The position numbers were made by a program, and so were the translations under genes. Positions 34,939 through 43,009 of a stretch of DNA of 64,000 nucleotides are shown here, piece after piece. The notes under the pieces are model-generated. The model was given only the letters and a program-made list of their open reading frames with translations, had not been told where the DNA came from and did not search any database. The first letter of the stretch is position 1; the number at the start of each line of letters is the position of its first letter. Location: IMG/VR virus record IMGVR_UViG_3300030012_004221, positions 1-64,000 of that record, one strand, 5' to 3'. The stretch comes from a virus.

Positions 34939-36171
34939 TTATTTAGATTTACTAACCTTTGATTTATATGATTGAATTTTATTAAGCATATTTTGTGCTT
35001 TAACTAATGTTTGTGTTGCTGGAGCTGGTATAGCCCCATTAATAGCAAAAGGTGGTCCTGATCCTATAGGTGTACCTAATGCTGAGCAAAGTGAAATTAA
35101 AGATGATAATAATCTAGATAAATCACCTAAAAATTTATCACCTAATATTACTGGTTCTGTTGCATTTTTATCTCCTAAATAAATTTCTTTAGAAGCAACT
35201 ACTGTTTTTGGTGTATCTACATTTAGACTATTAACTGAATTTAAATTTATAGTATCAAAAGATGATAGTAATATATTATCTGTTTTAGAATTAAATAATA
35301 ATCTACCTGAGTTTATAATTACTTGTTCACCTGTAAATTTAGGAGCTGCTTCAGGAGATGAATCATATGATTTATAATTATCACTTGCTAATTCTATAGG
35401 TATTTCTTGTGTTGATGTTAAATATATACTTGATAAATCTGTGTTTATATCTTCAACTTGAGGTACCCAAGGTTCAGCATCATCTTCATGCTGACCATTT
35501 TTTAATATTGTAATAGGATCCCCATCATTACCTGATTTAGACCAAGGATTAGGTATTTGAGCTCCTTGTATAGTTGAACCAAATCTAATTGTTTGCCCCC
35601 ATCTACCTTGATATATTAAATCTCCAGCATAAGGTTGTAAATTTCTTATTTCTAACTTTTCCTGAAAATCAGTTCCTAAATCAATTTCAGTTCCACCATC
35701 TGTTACTCTTCTAACTGATCCAGCTTCTGTTTGTTGATAATCTGCTTGTTGAGATTCAGGATTTGCATCACCATAAATAGGATCTGGGATAGCATTATGG
35801 TGGGTGCTATTCCATATATTAATAGATTGAAAATAATAATATGATAAATTATTAACATCTGATTGAACACTACTATTAGGTAATGCTAAAACATATACTA
35901 TTTCATTATGTAATGGTATATTTGAATTATTTGGAAATAATGGTTTAGCAAAATTATCTGACGTAAATTGAGGATTTGAGTTTGGTTGGTTTAATCTATC
36001 AAAAAATATACAACCAATAGAGCTCCATTCCCCAAAATCTTTAAATACTTGACTTTGAGTTTTATCATCTATCATTGAAAACTTTACTCTAGCAGCAAAT
36101 ACTCCTGCTCTATTTACTTGAGCCGTTTTAATCTTATTAAACGAAGCTAATGTAGTTGATAATCTTGGCAT
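34939..36171 (-). CDS. 5: gp5-like baseplate hub protein without lysozyme domain
   Basis: 410 residues. The N-terminal barrel contains NRAGVFAARVKFSMID and EWSSIGCIFFDRLNQP. The middle has LEIRNLQPYAGDLIYQGRWG then QTIRFGSTIQG, a block typical of gp5/VgrG-like hub proteins of T4-like marine phages. The part after residue 270 is repetitive (KTDNILLSSFDTINLNSVNS), compatible with a short beta-helix needle. No lysozyme segment like that of T4 gp5 is visible. It would form the central spike. Confidence 0.8.
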   Translation of the reverse strand: MPRLSTTLASFNKIKTAQVNRAGVFAARVKFSMIDDKTQSQVFKDFGEWSSIGCIFFDRLNQPNSNPQFTSDNFAKPLFPNNSNIPLHNEIVYVLALPNSSVQSDVNNLSYYYFQSINIWNSTHHNAIPDPIYGDANPESQQADYQQTEAGSVRRVTDGGTEIDLGTDFQEKLEIRNLQPYAGDLIYQGRWGQTIRFGSTIQGAQIPNPWSKSGNDGDPITILKNGQHEDDAEPWVPQVEDINTDLSSIYLTSTQEIPIELASDNYKSYDSSPEAAPKFTGEQVIINSGRLLFNSKTDNILLSSFDTINLNSVNSLNVDTPKTVVASKEIYLGDKNATEPVILGDKFLGDLSRLLSSLISLCSALGTPIGSGPPFAINGAIPAPATQTLVKAQNMLNKIQSYKSKVSKSK

Positions 36172-36173
36172 GT

Positions 36174-36515
36174 TTATGCTTTTTTGTCTGAATGGATTTT
36201 ATCCATCTCAGCTAATAATTGTTGCTTTTCTTCTTCTGTAATGCCTAACCCACCATCATCATTTTGGTTTTGGAGTACTCTTTGAACTATTGTAGCCATT
36301 TTTATCAAAGCATCATCGTTTTTAACTCCTATCTCCATATATTCTTTTATAAGTGGTACTATAAGTGTTGCATCACCTATTTCTTGGACTAAAGGTTTTA
36401 ATTCAGAAATTAAAGCAACAACTTGAGCATCTCTCTTTTTTTGGTTTTGGTAAATTTCTTCTAAAATATCCGAAAATGTTTTTTTACCAAAAACTAGTGA
36501 ATCTAATTGTCCCAT
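36174..36515 (-). CDS. Small conserved-type helical protein at start of baseplate operon
   Basis: 113 residues, helical throughout, with FGKKTFSDILEEIYQNQKKR at the start and IVPLIKEYMEIGVKNDDALI in the middle. It is the first gene of the baseplate run and lies 10 nt below a late-type element. I recall similar short proteins next to gp5-like genes in T4-like phages but not their role. Confidence 0.7.
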   Translation of the reverse strand: MGQLDSLVFGKKTFSDILEEIYQNQKKRDAQVVALISELKPLVQEIGDATLIVPLIKEYMEIGVKNDDALIKMATIVQRVLQNQNDDGGLGITEEEKQQLLAEMDKIHSDKKA

Positions 36516-36525
36516 AATTTTTTGG

Positions 36526-36535
36526 TTATAAATAT
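36526..36535 (-). promoter_or_regulatory. Late-type element ATATTTATAA at head of baseplate operon
   Basis: Minus strand ATATATATTTATAACC, 10 nt before ATG 36515. Being the first such element of the tail run and directly behind the gp55-like gene, it could drive the 36.5-20.6-kb operon. Confidence 0.55.
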
Positions 36536-36547
36536 ATATTTTTAAAA

Positions 36548-37363
36548 CTATTTTGGAGGAAAATAACCGTGATCTAAATAAAACAAATATTTTTCTTTAA
36601 AAATACTATATAGTTTATTTGCTATTTTTGTAATTTTTGGTGTTTTTACGTCAACCATTTCCCTAATGTAAATATAAAGTGCTTTTTTATTAAAAACATC
36701 TATATTATCTCTTTTTCTAAACAATTCTAGAATAGCATCTGCTATCATAGCATCATTACCCTTAGGAAACAAATCATATATTCTATCTGTACAGTACTCT
36801 ATATACTCATCTACAAATAAAGATAATCTATCTTCATATTTATAATCTTTTGGGATTTTAGAATCTGGTATGTTACTAAACTCTTCATTTTTTATGACAG
36901 TTTGAACATCATCTTCTACTCTTTTAGATGTAATAAAAGAAGGATCAGTTGTATCTAATTGGGAATAGTGGTTTAGATCTGATATTGAAATATTTTTAAT
37001 CTTTTTACCATAATTCTTTTGATTATATACTATTAACCATCTTTTTACTATAGTACCAAAGTAAGAATAGGCTTTAGCCCCATTAGTAGGGTCAAATTTA
37101 TGGATTTTAGATAATAAAAATACCATAATTTCATGTTGAAGATCTTCTAAATTTTCAACACCATCAGTATAATAAAATTTAAATGTGTGGATTATGTTTT
37201 CTGTTAATTTATAAAAGGCCCAATGAATTTTTTCTTCATATAATTTACTTCGTTCGTCCGGATCAGAAGAGCGATTATAATCAACAATCGCTTTTTCTGT
37301 TTCTTTGGTAAAATAAACTCTGCTCTGTTTTTGAGCTTTATGCCTTCTTATTATTTCATCCAT
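36548..37363 (-). CDS. 55: gp55-type late-transcription sigma factor
   Basis: 271 residues. ENLEDLQHEIMVFLLSKIHK followed by FDPTNGAKAYSYFGTIVKRW and LIVYNQKNYGK is the region-2-like core (aromatic and basic residues for -10 binding and melting) of T4 gp55 family sigma factors. A central acidic linker precedes helices ending in YLFYLDHGYFPPK. In T4, gp55 together with gp33 and the sliding clamp directs RNA polymerase to TATAAATA boxes. Here it is the obvious candidate to read the ATATTTATAA elements. It overlaps the next gene by 1 nt. Confidence 0.88.
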   Translation of the reverse strand: MDEIIRRHKAQKQSRVYFTKETEKAIVDYNRSSDPDERSKLYEEKIHWAFYKLTENIIHTFKFYYTDGVENLEDLQHEIMVFLLSKIHKFDPTNGAKAYSYFGTIVKRWLIVYNQKNYGKKIKNISISDLNHYSQLDTTDPSFITSKRVEDDVQTVIKNEEFSNIPDSKIPKDYKYEDRLSLFVDEYIEYCTDRIYDLFPKGNDAMIADAILELFRKRDNIDVFNKKALYIYIREMVDVKTPKITKIANKLYSIFKEKYLFYLDHGYFPPK

Positions 37364-37656
37364 TATTTAAATTTTTTCAGTTGAAACTCATTTAGAATAT
37401 TTTGTATTTGTTTAATTTGTTTAAAGAAAAAACCTATTTCATCATCTGACGCAAATGAACCTTTAATGTCAATTTTTTTAACTTTTGCCTCTGCAGCTTC
37501 AATAACTCTAGATATTTTATCTAAGTATTCAAGATATCCAACTACAATGTCCTCTGCTTTTTCGTTTTTTCTAAGTAAATTTAACGTTGTAAATCCTAAA
37601 ATGATACAAACAACTGAAAGAAGAATTATAATAATGGTTGGGACTGTTATAATCAT
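37363..37656 (-). CDS. Single-pass membrane protein with coiled coil
   Basis: 97 residues. The N-terminus is a transmembrane helix (TIIIILLSVVCIILGFTTLN, about 6-27), followed by charged helices with heptad spacing (GYLEYLDKISRVIEAAEAKV, FFKQIKQIQNILNEFQLKKF). It resembles spanin- or holin-accessory-like small membrane proteins but has no diagnostic motif. Its start overlaps the HD protein stop as ATGA, so it is part of the sigma-factor operon. Confidence 0.7.
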   Translation of the reverse strand: MIITVPTIIIILLSVVCIILGFTTLNLLRKNEKAEDIVVGYLEYLDKISRVIEAAEAKVKKIDIKGSFASDDEIGFFFKQIKQIQNILNEFQLKKFK

Positions 37657-38429
37657 AATTTATCAAATATATTTTTTAAGCCTTCACTTTTAATAGTGCC
37701 CAATGCTTTATTTTTTACATTAGATTTTTTGCTATCAGTACTCAATGTATAATTTCCCTTTTTACCATCCAAGTTATTTTTAAATTTAGGTAACCATTCT
37801 CTTTCAAATTCAATTCTAGCAGCCATCATATCTGCAAAATGTAATATAAAAGGCAATGCAGTCCTTGGTTTTGTTTCTGGCATATATGATTTTAAATATT
37901 TTTCATTTGCTACATCATATAAACCATCATGTGTTTGAATAGCAACCATTTCATTAAAAGTATATTTAACATCATGTTGTTGAAGTAAAAATAAACCTCT
38001 ATCTGGAACAGCTGCAAAAGCAATTTCTTTATTATGCATATAATCCTCACCTAATTTTTCTCTTCTCCATTTATCAGTTTGAGGTAAATATGATTCATGG
38101 GTTTCATCTCCCATTTTACCTAAATCATGATTAATAGCTGAAAATACTAGTTCTTCTTTTGTAAAAGTAGACATATCTGTACCTTCTTCTTTCCATAATT
38201 CATATTGTTTTAAAGCACAATCAACTACTCTATTAACATGCTCAACATACCCACCTGGGAATGCGTTATGATATTCTTTTTTATGTGAAGCAGGCATTAA
38301 CATTAGTCTATCCTGGAATTTAGAATAGAAGTCTAGTAATTTTTGTTTACGATCGCCTGTAATATAATTGCTGATATTAGCGTTAAATGTTTCCCAATTA
38401 TTTTGGATTTGTTCTGCTGATAATTTCAT
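37653..38429 (-). CDS. HD-domain phosphohydrolase
   Basis: 258 residues. NAFPGGYVEHVNRVVDCALK supplies the first histidine of an HD fold, INHDLGKMGDETHE the HD pair, and FILHFADMMAARIEFEREWL the distal aspartate. The fold hydrolyses phosphate esters of nucleotides or cyclic dinucleotides; the substrate here cannot be read. Possible roles are dNTP pool adjustment or removal of signalling nucleotides. It sits two genes upstream of the late sigma factor and is translationally linked to the membrane protein between them. Confidence 0.82.
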   Translation of the reverse strand: MKLSAEQIQNNWETFNANISNYITGDRKQKLLDFYSKFQDRLMLMPASHKKEYHNAFPGGYVEHVNRVVDCALKQYELWKEEGTDMSTFTKEELVFSAINHDLGKMGDETHESYLPQTDKWRREKLGEDYMHNKEIAFAAVPDRGLFLLQQHDVKYTFNEMVAIQTHDGLYDVANEKYLKSYMPETKPRTALPFILHFADMMAARIEFEREWLPKFKNNLDGKKGNYTLSTDSKKSNVKNKALGTIKSEGLKNIFDKL

Positions 38430-38446
38430 AACTTTTATTTTTTGGT

Positions 38447-38644
38447 TTAACCTTGTCTTAATGGTGATGCTTCTCTTTCTACTAATGATTCTAGATCTTC
38501 TATAGTTTCATATAAATCTTTTAAACCATTTCTAAAATCTTGAGCTGAGGATTGACCTCTTGCCACCATTAAATCTAAATTTTTGATTTTTGATTTGATA
38601 TTAGTAAATCTTTTGTCTACTAATTCTTTATTTCTAAATGCCAT
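38447..38644 (-). CDS. Small charged helical protein
   Basis: 65 residues, fully helical with alternating Lys/Arg and Asp/Glu (FTNIKSKIKNLDLMVARGQS, LYETIEDLESLVEREASPLR). It looks like a helical hairpin or coiled-coil dimer. No family recognised. A GTATATTAA element and an inverted repeat lie just upstream. Confidence 0.65.
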   Translation of the reverse strand: MAFRNKELVDKRFTNIKSKIKNLDLMVARGQSSAQDFRNGLKDLYETIEDLESLVEREASPLRQG

Positions 38645-38670
38645 AATTGTAATTTATTAATTAATATACT

Positions 38671-38689
38671 GGAATATATGAATTATTCC
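38671..38689. promoter_or_regulatory. Inverted repeat GGAATA-N7-TATTCC upstream of the 65-aa gene
   Basis: A perfect 6-bp inverted repeat abuts a -7-like CAGTATATTAA on the minus strand, but no TTTG stands at the expected distance. It may be an operator. The rest of the 146-bp gap (38645-38790) shows no gene; a T-run at 38764-38770 could be a weak terminator. Confidence 0.3.
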
Positions 38690-38790
38690 TGTTCCATCCA
38701 CCCCTTATTCCTAATTCCCTTATCTCTCTATTTTCTTTAAAACCCTGTATCTCCAAGGTACTAGAAAAAAATTAGGTAACCAAGCTTAGA

Positions 38791-39207
38791 TTAGTTTTTT
38801 CGTGAAATATTTTTGATTTTTAGTATTTTAGCACACTTCTCATACTCCTCACATTCAGTAAAGTGTTTAAGCCCCATTTCTAATGTAGCAATAAATTCTT
38901 CATTACTATAACTTAAAATAGTGAGTATGTGATCATCATTATTTAAATCTAATTTGTTTAAATAAGACCATGCTCTATTGAATGCAACAAACTTTCCTGC
39001 TTCTCTAATATCACTTATATCAAATTCACCATTAGATTGTTTAAAGAAATTAGCTACTTTTTTTGAAAAATTAATATGATTTAAAATTAACTTTTTCCAC
39101 ATTCCACAAAAATAAAGTGGTTGATTTTCAAAATCAAGATGGGTTTTGTTTTCTTTTCTTAAATCTTCGGGAGTAAATAAGTTAAATAAGTTTTCTAGGT
39201 TAAGCAT
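38791..39207 (-). CDS. Helical protein of unknown function
   Basis: 138 residues from ATG 39205-39207 (MLNLENLFNLFTPEDL); an upstream ATG at 39216 overlaps the late-type element and is less likely. Mostly helical, with a C-terminal HFTECEEYEKCAKILKIKN similar to the end of the 109-aa protein at 62632-62961 (EDEEYEACHKIKKLIEKY). The shared E-E-Y-E-x-C-x-K-I helix suggests related C-terminal motifs. Function unknown. Confidence 0.7.
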   Translation of the reverse strand: MLNLENLFNLFTPEDLRKENKTHLDFENQPLYFCGMWKKLILNHINFSKKVANFFKQSNGEFDISDIREAGKFVAFNRAWSYLNKLDLNNDDHILTILSYSNEEFIATLEMGLKHFTECEEYEKCAKILKIKNISRKN

Positions 39208-39212
39208 TTTTA

Positions 39213-39222
39213 TCATAAATAT
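39213..39222 (-). promoter_or_regulatory. Late-type element ATATTTATGA
   Basis: Minus strand AATATTTATGATAAAA, one base off consensus, 5 nt before the favoured start at 39207. Confidence 0.4.
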
Positions 39223-39410
39223 TAGTATTTGTCAAGTGATGGACCTCCTTTAATCCTATAGAGGGCATAACTCCACCTTTCTTTTGCAGATTTATGACTA
39301 TGCTTGTCCTGACGTGCCATTTTTTCAAGCTGGTTATCAAATTCTTTTTTGATACCATCAGCAACAACCGTATTGTAAATTTCAACTAATTCGTCTTCGT
39401 AGTGACCCAT
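39222..39410 (-). CDS. Small basic protein (MGHYEDEL)
   Basis: 62 residues, MGHYEDELVEIYNTVVADGI, then FDNQLEKMARQDKHSHKSAK and ERWSYALYRIKGGPS. An acidic helix is followed by a basic helix, with several His/Lys residues. No family recognised. The frame is chosen over an overlapping 61-aa ORF because of balanced composition and normal spacing from an upstream late-type element. Confidence 0.65.
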   Translation of the reverse strand: MGHYEDELVEIYNTVVADGIKKEFDNQLEKMARQDKHSHKSAKERWSYALYRIKGGPSLDKY

Positions 39411-39425
39411 AACACTTAATATATG

Positions 39426-39435
39426 GTATAAATAC
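39426..39435 (-). promoter_or_regulatory. Late-type element GTATTTATAC
   Basis: Minus strand AGTATTTATACCATAT, 15 nt before ATG 39410; a variant of the ATATTTATAA element. Confidence 0.35.
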
Positions 39436-39447
39436 TACAAATCCAAC

Positions 39448-39630
39448 CTATTTTGTATTTTTTTGTTGTTTAATGTTATAGAAGTAATCTTCAGCTTCTT
39501 TTTGTTCTTGAAATAATTTTTCTTTATCTTTATCAGATAAACTATTCCACCATTCATCATGTTGAGCTACCATTTCTTCCATAGTAACTGGTTTAGATTC
39601 TTTTTCCCACTTATTATTCATATCTTTCAT
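39448..39630 (-). CDS. Small acidic protein of unknown function
   Basis: 60 residues (MKDMNNKWEKESKPVTMEEM) with a helical, Glu/Gln-rich end (DKEKLFQEQKEAEDYFYNIK). ATG 39621 is an alternative start. Nothing more specific can be said. Confidence 0.6.
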   Translation of the reverse strand: MKDMNNKWEKESKPVTMEEMVAQHDEWWNSLSDKDKEKLFQEQKEAEDYFYNIKQQKNTK

Positions 39631-39636
39631 TTTTAA

Positions 39637-39819
39637 TTATTTTCTTGAGTAATTACCTGTATATTCATAAAATAATCCTTTAGTAGGATGATTGATGCTA
39701 TTTCCTGTTACTACAAATTCATGTAATTTAGAATTCATCATTTGAGCTTTTAAAGCTGTTATATATAATCTATTATTTAATAATATACTGTTTTTTGAGT
39801 TTACGTTTATTCTTGCCAT
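39637..39819 (-). CDS. Small protein of unknown function
   Basis: 60 residues, MARINVNSKNSILLNNRLYI, then HEFVVTGNSINHPTKGLFYE, beta-prone and weakly basic. The start is preceded by the AATAAAAGTTATG leader common to early genes here. No family recognised. Confidence 0.6.
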   Translation of the reverse strand: MARINVNSKNSILLNNRLYITALKAQMMNSKLHEFVVTGNSINHPTKGLFYEYTGNYSRK

Positions 39820-39838
39820 AACTTTTATTTATTTTAAA

Positions 39839-40006
39839 TTAATATTCATCTTCACCAATCTCCCAACTTTTGGGATGTTTTGATTTTCTTTTATAATCTT
39901 TTTTACTTTTAACTACTTTTTCAGTTAATTTTTTTCCAATATGGTGGGCAGCTTCTCCATGAGACCACCCACCGTTGAAATCCAACTTCTTCTTCTTCTT
40001 TTTCAT
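39839..40006 (-). CDS. Small basic protein starting with polylysine
   Basis: 55 residues, ATG 40004-40006 (overlapping the RadA-like stop as TAATG) to TAA 39839-39841. It begins MKKKKKKLDFNGGWSHGEAA, then HHIGKKLTEKVVKSKKDYKR and ends SWEIGEDEY. The His/Lys-rich helix and coupling to the recombinase-like ATPase suggest a DNA-associated accessory, but that is a guess. Confidence 0.65.
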   Translation of the reverse strand: MKKKKKKLDFNGGWSHGEAAHHIGKKLTEKVVKSKKDYKRKSKHPKSWEIGEDEY

Positions 40007-40803
40007 TATATCATATTCATTGGCTCATCAAATAACCAATTAACTTTATTTCTAGAATTTAAATTAAAGTATAATTTATTACCATTACCACCTCTTCGGT
40101 TTTTACTAAAATGTAAGTATCTACCTTGATCATCAAATTTCAAATGACCCATTGCTGTTGTCATGTGTTTAATTTTATTTGAACCAACGAACGTACCACC
40201 TTTAGTAACTTGTTGAATAATTAAAAATGTAGTATTGGTTTTAGATTCATTATTACCTAAATTATGCTCATCAAGTAATTGAAGAATTCTATTGGTATTT
40301 GACTTTCCAGTACCACCAAAGTAATCTACATAACTATCTGATATCTCAGCAAGTGAATCAATTAATACACAATCATATCCTTCTTTAAGAGCTGTTCTTA
40401 AAACAACATCAGGATTAACTTCTGTATAATCACCCATAAATAAAATATCTAATTTACCAAATTTAGGGAATCTTTTAACATAACCAACCATATCAATAGC
40501 ATTCATCTCACCTGATATAAATAAACATTTTTTCTTGTTTTTATTAAGATCACCTAAAATATCTAATAAAACAGTAGTTTTTCCAACACCTGGATCACCT
40601 GTAATTACAACATTTGTACCTGGCATAATACCATTATCTGAACTAAAAAATGCATCAACTTTAGTTTTAGTTCTCATTGGTTTAAATAATTTCTTATCGA
40701 AACTTAAATCATTCATTTTAACAGTTTTTACATTAATGCTTACTGTTTGAGGAGAATTAATTTTACTTGGACGACCTCTTTTAATTGTGTTTGAATTTGA
40801 CAT
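40006..40803 (-). CDS. RecA/RadA-like P-loop ATPase
   Basis: 265 residues. GDPGVGKTTVLLDILGDLNK (about 69-88) is Walker A, CLFISGEMNAIDMVGYVKRF holds the RadA/Sms-like switch region with SGEM, CVLIDSLAEIS is Walker B, and FLIIQQVTKGG the downstream sensor strand. This resembles the ATPase core of RadA/Sms or KaiC-type proteins; UvsX is less likely because the RecA C-terminal region is missing. It probably works in recombination or as a helicase-like motor. It has its own early promoter. Confidence 0.8.
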   Translation of the reverse strand: MSNSNTIKRGRPSKINSPQTVSINVKTVKMNDLSFDKKLFKPMRTKTKVDAFFSSDNGIMPGTNVVITGDPGVGKTTVLLDILGDLNKNKKKCLFISGEMNAIDMVGYVKRFPKFGKLDILFMGDYTEVNPDVVLRTALKEGYDCVLIDSLAEISDSYVDYFGGTGKSNTNRILQLLDEHNLGNNESKTNTTFLIIQQVTKGGTFVGSNKIKHMTTAMGHLKFDDQGRYLHFSKNRRGGNGNKLYFNLNSRNKVNWLFDEPMNMI

Positions 40804-40835
40804 AACCTTTATTATTATTAATTATTTACTCTGTA

Positions 40836-40865
40836 AATATACGAACCCTCTCTCAGGAAACCAAA
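40836..40865 (-). promoter_or_regulatory. TTTGG-N16-TCGTATATTTAC promoter before RadA-like gene
   Basis: Minus strand TTTGG, spacer of the GAGAGAGGGT type, TCGTATATTTAC, with AAAGACTTCC further upstream (40874-40884). The leader ends AATAAAGGTTATG. Confidence 0.8.
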
Positions 40866-40882
40866 TATCTTCGTGGAAGTCT

Positions 40883-41779
40883 TTAAATTACTTTATTAAA
40901 TATTGCTTGTTCTTTTAATTTAGCTTCAATAACAATATCAGGATCTAAACCGTAAGTATTGATTTTATTGTAAATTAAATCTGAGTGTGCCTGTGGTCTA
41001 ATGGACTCATCTAATTTTTCTTTTCTCCTACTTTCTGAATAGTGACAACATTGTTTAACATTATCAGGCCAAGTTGCATATGCTGCTATTAACGCTTCTT
41101 CTTCAGTTAACCCACCTGTATTAAATTTATGATGGAAATAATCAAATACAACAGGTATCCCAATATTTAAATGGACTCCCTTTATTAAATCTTTAACAGA
41201 AAACTCATTTGGGGAATCATCATTTTCAACTACAAGTCGTTTTTTAGTATTATCATCTAATAATTCAAAATTTTTACAAAAACGTTCTAATGCTGCCTCT
41301 TTATCTCCATAAGCACCACCTACATGAATGTTAATTTTATTATAATTACTAGGTTCAAATCCCATCATATCAAATTGTTCTGAATGTTTATTTAGGCCTA
41401 TAACTGTACGTTTAACAACTTTATCATTTGGAGATGCTAAACAATGAAATGGACCAGGATGCATTGTAAGTCTTTGTTCTGATTCAGTAGCTATATTACC
41501 ACATTTTAACATTAATGATTTAATTTCATCCCAATCTTTTAAGTCTTCCCAATTATATTCTTCCATCCAAGGAAATATTTGAGATGATAATCTAAATAAT
41601 TTAATATTATGCTCATTATTCCAATGAATATGTGTTTCTAAATCTTTTACATTTTGAAGTGATAACTCAGAAACATAATCTAAACCCTTTGATTCAAATG
41701 TTTTTCTACGCATAGTCCTATTAGTAAAAATTCCATTTGATTTTAAAGCAGTATTAATACAGGCATAACCTAAATTCAT
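40883..41779 (-). CDS. uvsE: UV damage endonuclease (UVDE/UvsE family)
   Basis: 298 residues, the usual size of bacterial UVDE. It starts MNLGYACINTALKS. LFRLSSQIFPWMEEY, RLTMHPGPFHCLASPND, NKINIHVGGAYGDKEAALER, KRLVVENDDSPNEFSVKDL, PVVFDYFHHKFN and QCCHYSESRRKEK contain the metal ligands (H, H, E, D, H, H, E) of the TIM-barrel nuclease that nicks 5' of UV photoproducts. The start overlaps the lipoprotein stop as ATGA. A repair enzyme of this kind fits a virus of sunlit water. Confidence 0.93.
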   Translation of the reverse strand: MNLGYACINTALKSNGIFTNRTMRRKTFESKGLDYVSELSLQNVKDLETHIHWNNEHNIKLFRLSSQIFPWMEEYNWEDLKDWDEIKSLMLKCGNIATESEQRLTMHPGPFHCLASPNDKVVKRTVIGLNKHSEQFDMMGFEPSNYNKINIHVGGAYGDKEAALERFCKNFELLDDNTKKRLVVENDDSPNEFSVKDLIKGVHLNIGIPVVFDYFHHKFNTGGLTEEEALIAAYATWPDNVKQCCHYSESRRKEKLDESIRPQAHSDLIYNKINTYGLDPDIVIEAKLKEQAIFNKVI

Positions 41780-42417
41780 AATATAATAATTTTGATATTC
41801 TTTTCTATAGTAATATTTTCTCCCATATCTGAATTAAATAATGTTTTAGTAAATACGTTAATTGTATCTCCAATCATTTCATTATCTAACATAAAATTTT
41901 GCCTAGGTGTATAATTATATTTAGAATGTGATCCTAAGAGTGTAGAAGCATATGGACACTCAGAGCAAAAATTTTCAGGAATTTGATAACCAGCTATGTT
42001 GGTTGGTGGGTGAATATCCATTAAGTTAGACATAGTATAAACGTAGTTACCAATTGGAATTGGATTTTCCAAATTATCGTCATTAAACCAACCTAAATAA
42101 CTATACATGGGGGTTTGAAATTGTATTGAATCCATAATAATCCAATAATCGGAATCAAAACTAGATTCTACTAAAGGTACCCCATTTATAACATATTCAT
42201 CATTTAAAGGGGTTAAACTACCTTGTATTTGAAAATAATCTAAATCATCCCATTGAATTTCATAATAACCATTATTATTAGGGGATACAAATTGATTTTT
42301 ATAAACTACTTCCCATGATGTTTCACAATCACCATTACATGGTGTTGGATAAATTGTTTCTTTAGTACATGAGAATAAACTAAAAAAACTAAATAATATT
42401 AATATATTTTTATACAT
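41776..42417 (-). CDS. Lipoprotein of unknown function
   Basis: 213 residues. MYKNILILFSFFSLFSCTKE is a type II signal peptide with a FSC lipobox typical of Bacteroidota, so the protein is probably lipidated in the envelope. The rest is beta-prone, with cysteine pairs (PCNGDCETS, FCSECPY). Near the C-terminus, IGDTINVFTKTLFNSD matches KGDSVNIFTKLEFNTI of the other lipoprotein at 57569-58285. A possible role is modifying the host surface, for example superinfection exclusion. Confidence 0.75.
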   Translation of the reverse strand: MYKNILILFSFFSLFSCTKETIYPTPCNGDCETSWEVVYKNQFVSPNNNGYYEIQWDDLDYFQIQGSLTPLNDEYVINGVPLVESSFDSDYWIIMDSIQFQTPMYSYLGWFNDDNLENPIPIGNYVYTMSNLMDIHPPTNIAGYQIPENFCSECPYASTLLGSHSKYNYTPRQNFMLDNEMIGDTINVFTKTLFNSDMGENITIEKNIKIIIL

Positions 42418-42865
42418 AACATTCTCCTATTTCATTAATAATTTCTTTTACTTCCTCCAAATCAACTTGAAAAAATTCACGTTGATTACTCAAGCGATAT
42501 TCACTTAATCTTTCATGAACATCCTTTTCCATATCTAACCCATTCCAACAACTATAAGCATACTCAACTTCATAGGGTAAAGCAACACCTGTTGCATTTG
42601 ATAATTGTCTTGCCCTTTCTTCGGGAGTATTATTAGTATAACCTATTTTAAATATTCCCGGTTGAACAGGATTAGATAAAACATAAACCCAAGAATCATG
42701 ATCACCATCACGATTTGTGTAAGAAAGTTTTTTACGATTTGTAAAATAATTTACATCTTCCCACCCATCACCTTTTAAAGAAGGGGATAAAGTAAAATAA
42801 GAAGCATCGGATACATCTTTAGCGGGAAAAAATTGGTTTGATTCTTTTATTGAAATTCTTTGCAT
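42410..42865 (-). CDS. T5orf172/GIY-YIG (MUG113-like) protein
   Basis: 151 residues. SWVYVLSNPVQPGIFKIGYT, then NNTPEERARQLSNATGVALP and EKDVHERLSEYRLSNQREFF are the hallmarks of the T5orf172 subgroup of GIY-YIG domains (V-Y-V-L...F-K-I-G-x-T, R-x-x-L, E-x-x-x-H-x-x-L). Such domains cut or bind DNA; they also occur in free mobile nucleases. It heads the lipoprotein-UvsE operon behind its own promoter. Confidence 0.85.
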   Translation of the reverse strand: MQRISIKESNQFFPAKDVSDASYFTLSPSLKGDGWEDVNYFTNRKKLSYTNRDGDHDSWVYVLSNPVQPGIFKIGYTNNTPEERARQLSNATGVALPYEVEYAYSCWNGLDMEKDVHERLSEYRLSNQREFFQVDLEEVKEIINEIGECYV

Positions 42866-42891
42866 TTTTATAACCTTTATTTTGTGACATG

Positions 42892-42921
42892 AATATACGA
42901 AAGATATCTTGCTTATCCAAA
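42892..42921 (-). promoter_or_regulatory. TTTGG-N16-TCGTATATTCA promoter with AAGATATCTT palindrome
   Basis: The spacer contains the perfect palindrome AAGATATCTT (42901-42910), also present in the esterase promoter at 51156-51185. The 144-bp gap 42866-43009 holds nothing else I can name. Confidence 0.78.
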
Positions 42922-43009
42922 TTTATTTATAAAAGCGGTCTCGAAACTTCTCTCTTCTACAATATAGCATCTATAAATACGTATATACAGTATTATACAT
43001 TATTATACA

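Noticed and set aside
39200-39385. 61-aa minus-strand ORF overlapping the MGHYEDEL gene
   Set aside because: Shifted frame with a poor start and no coherent pattern; the 39222-39410 frame has normal spacing and composition.
42971-42980. CTATAAATAC, a late-box-like match in the gap before 43010
   Set aside because: No start codon within 100 nt downstream on the minus strand, and an early promoter stands between it and the next gene.
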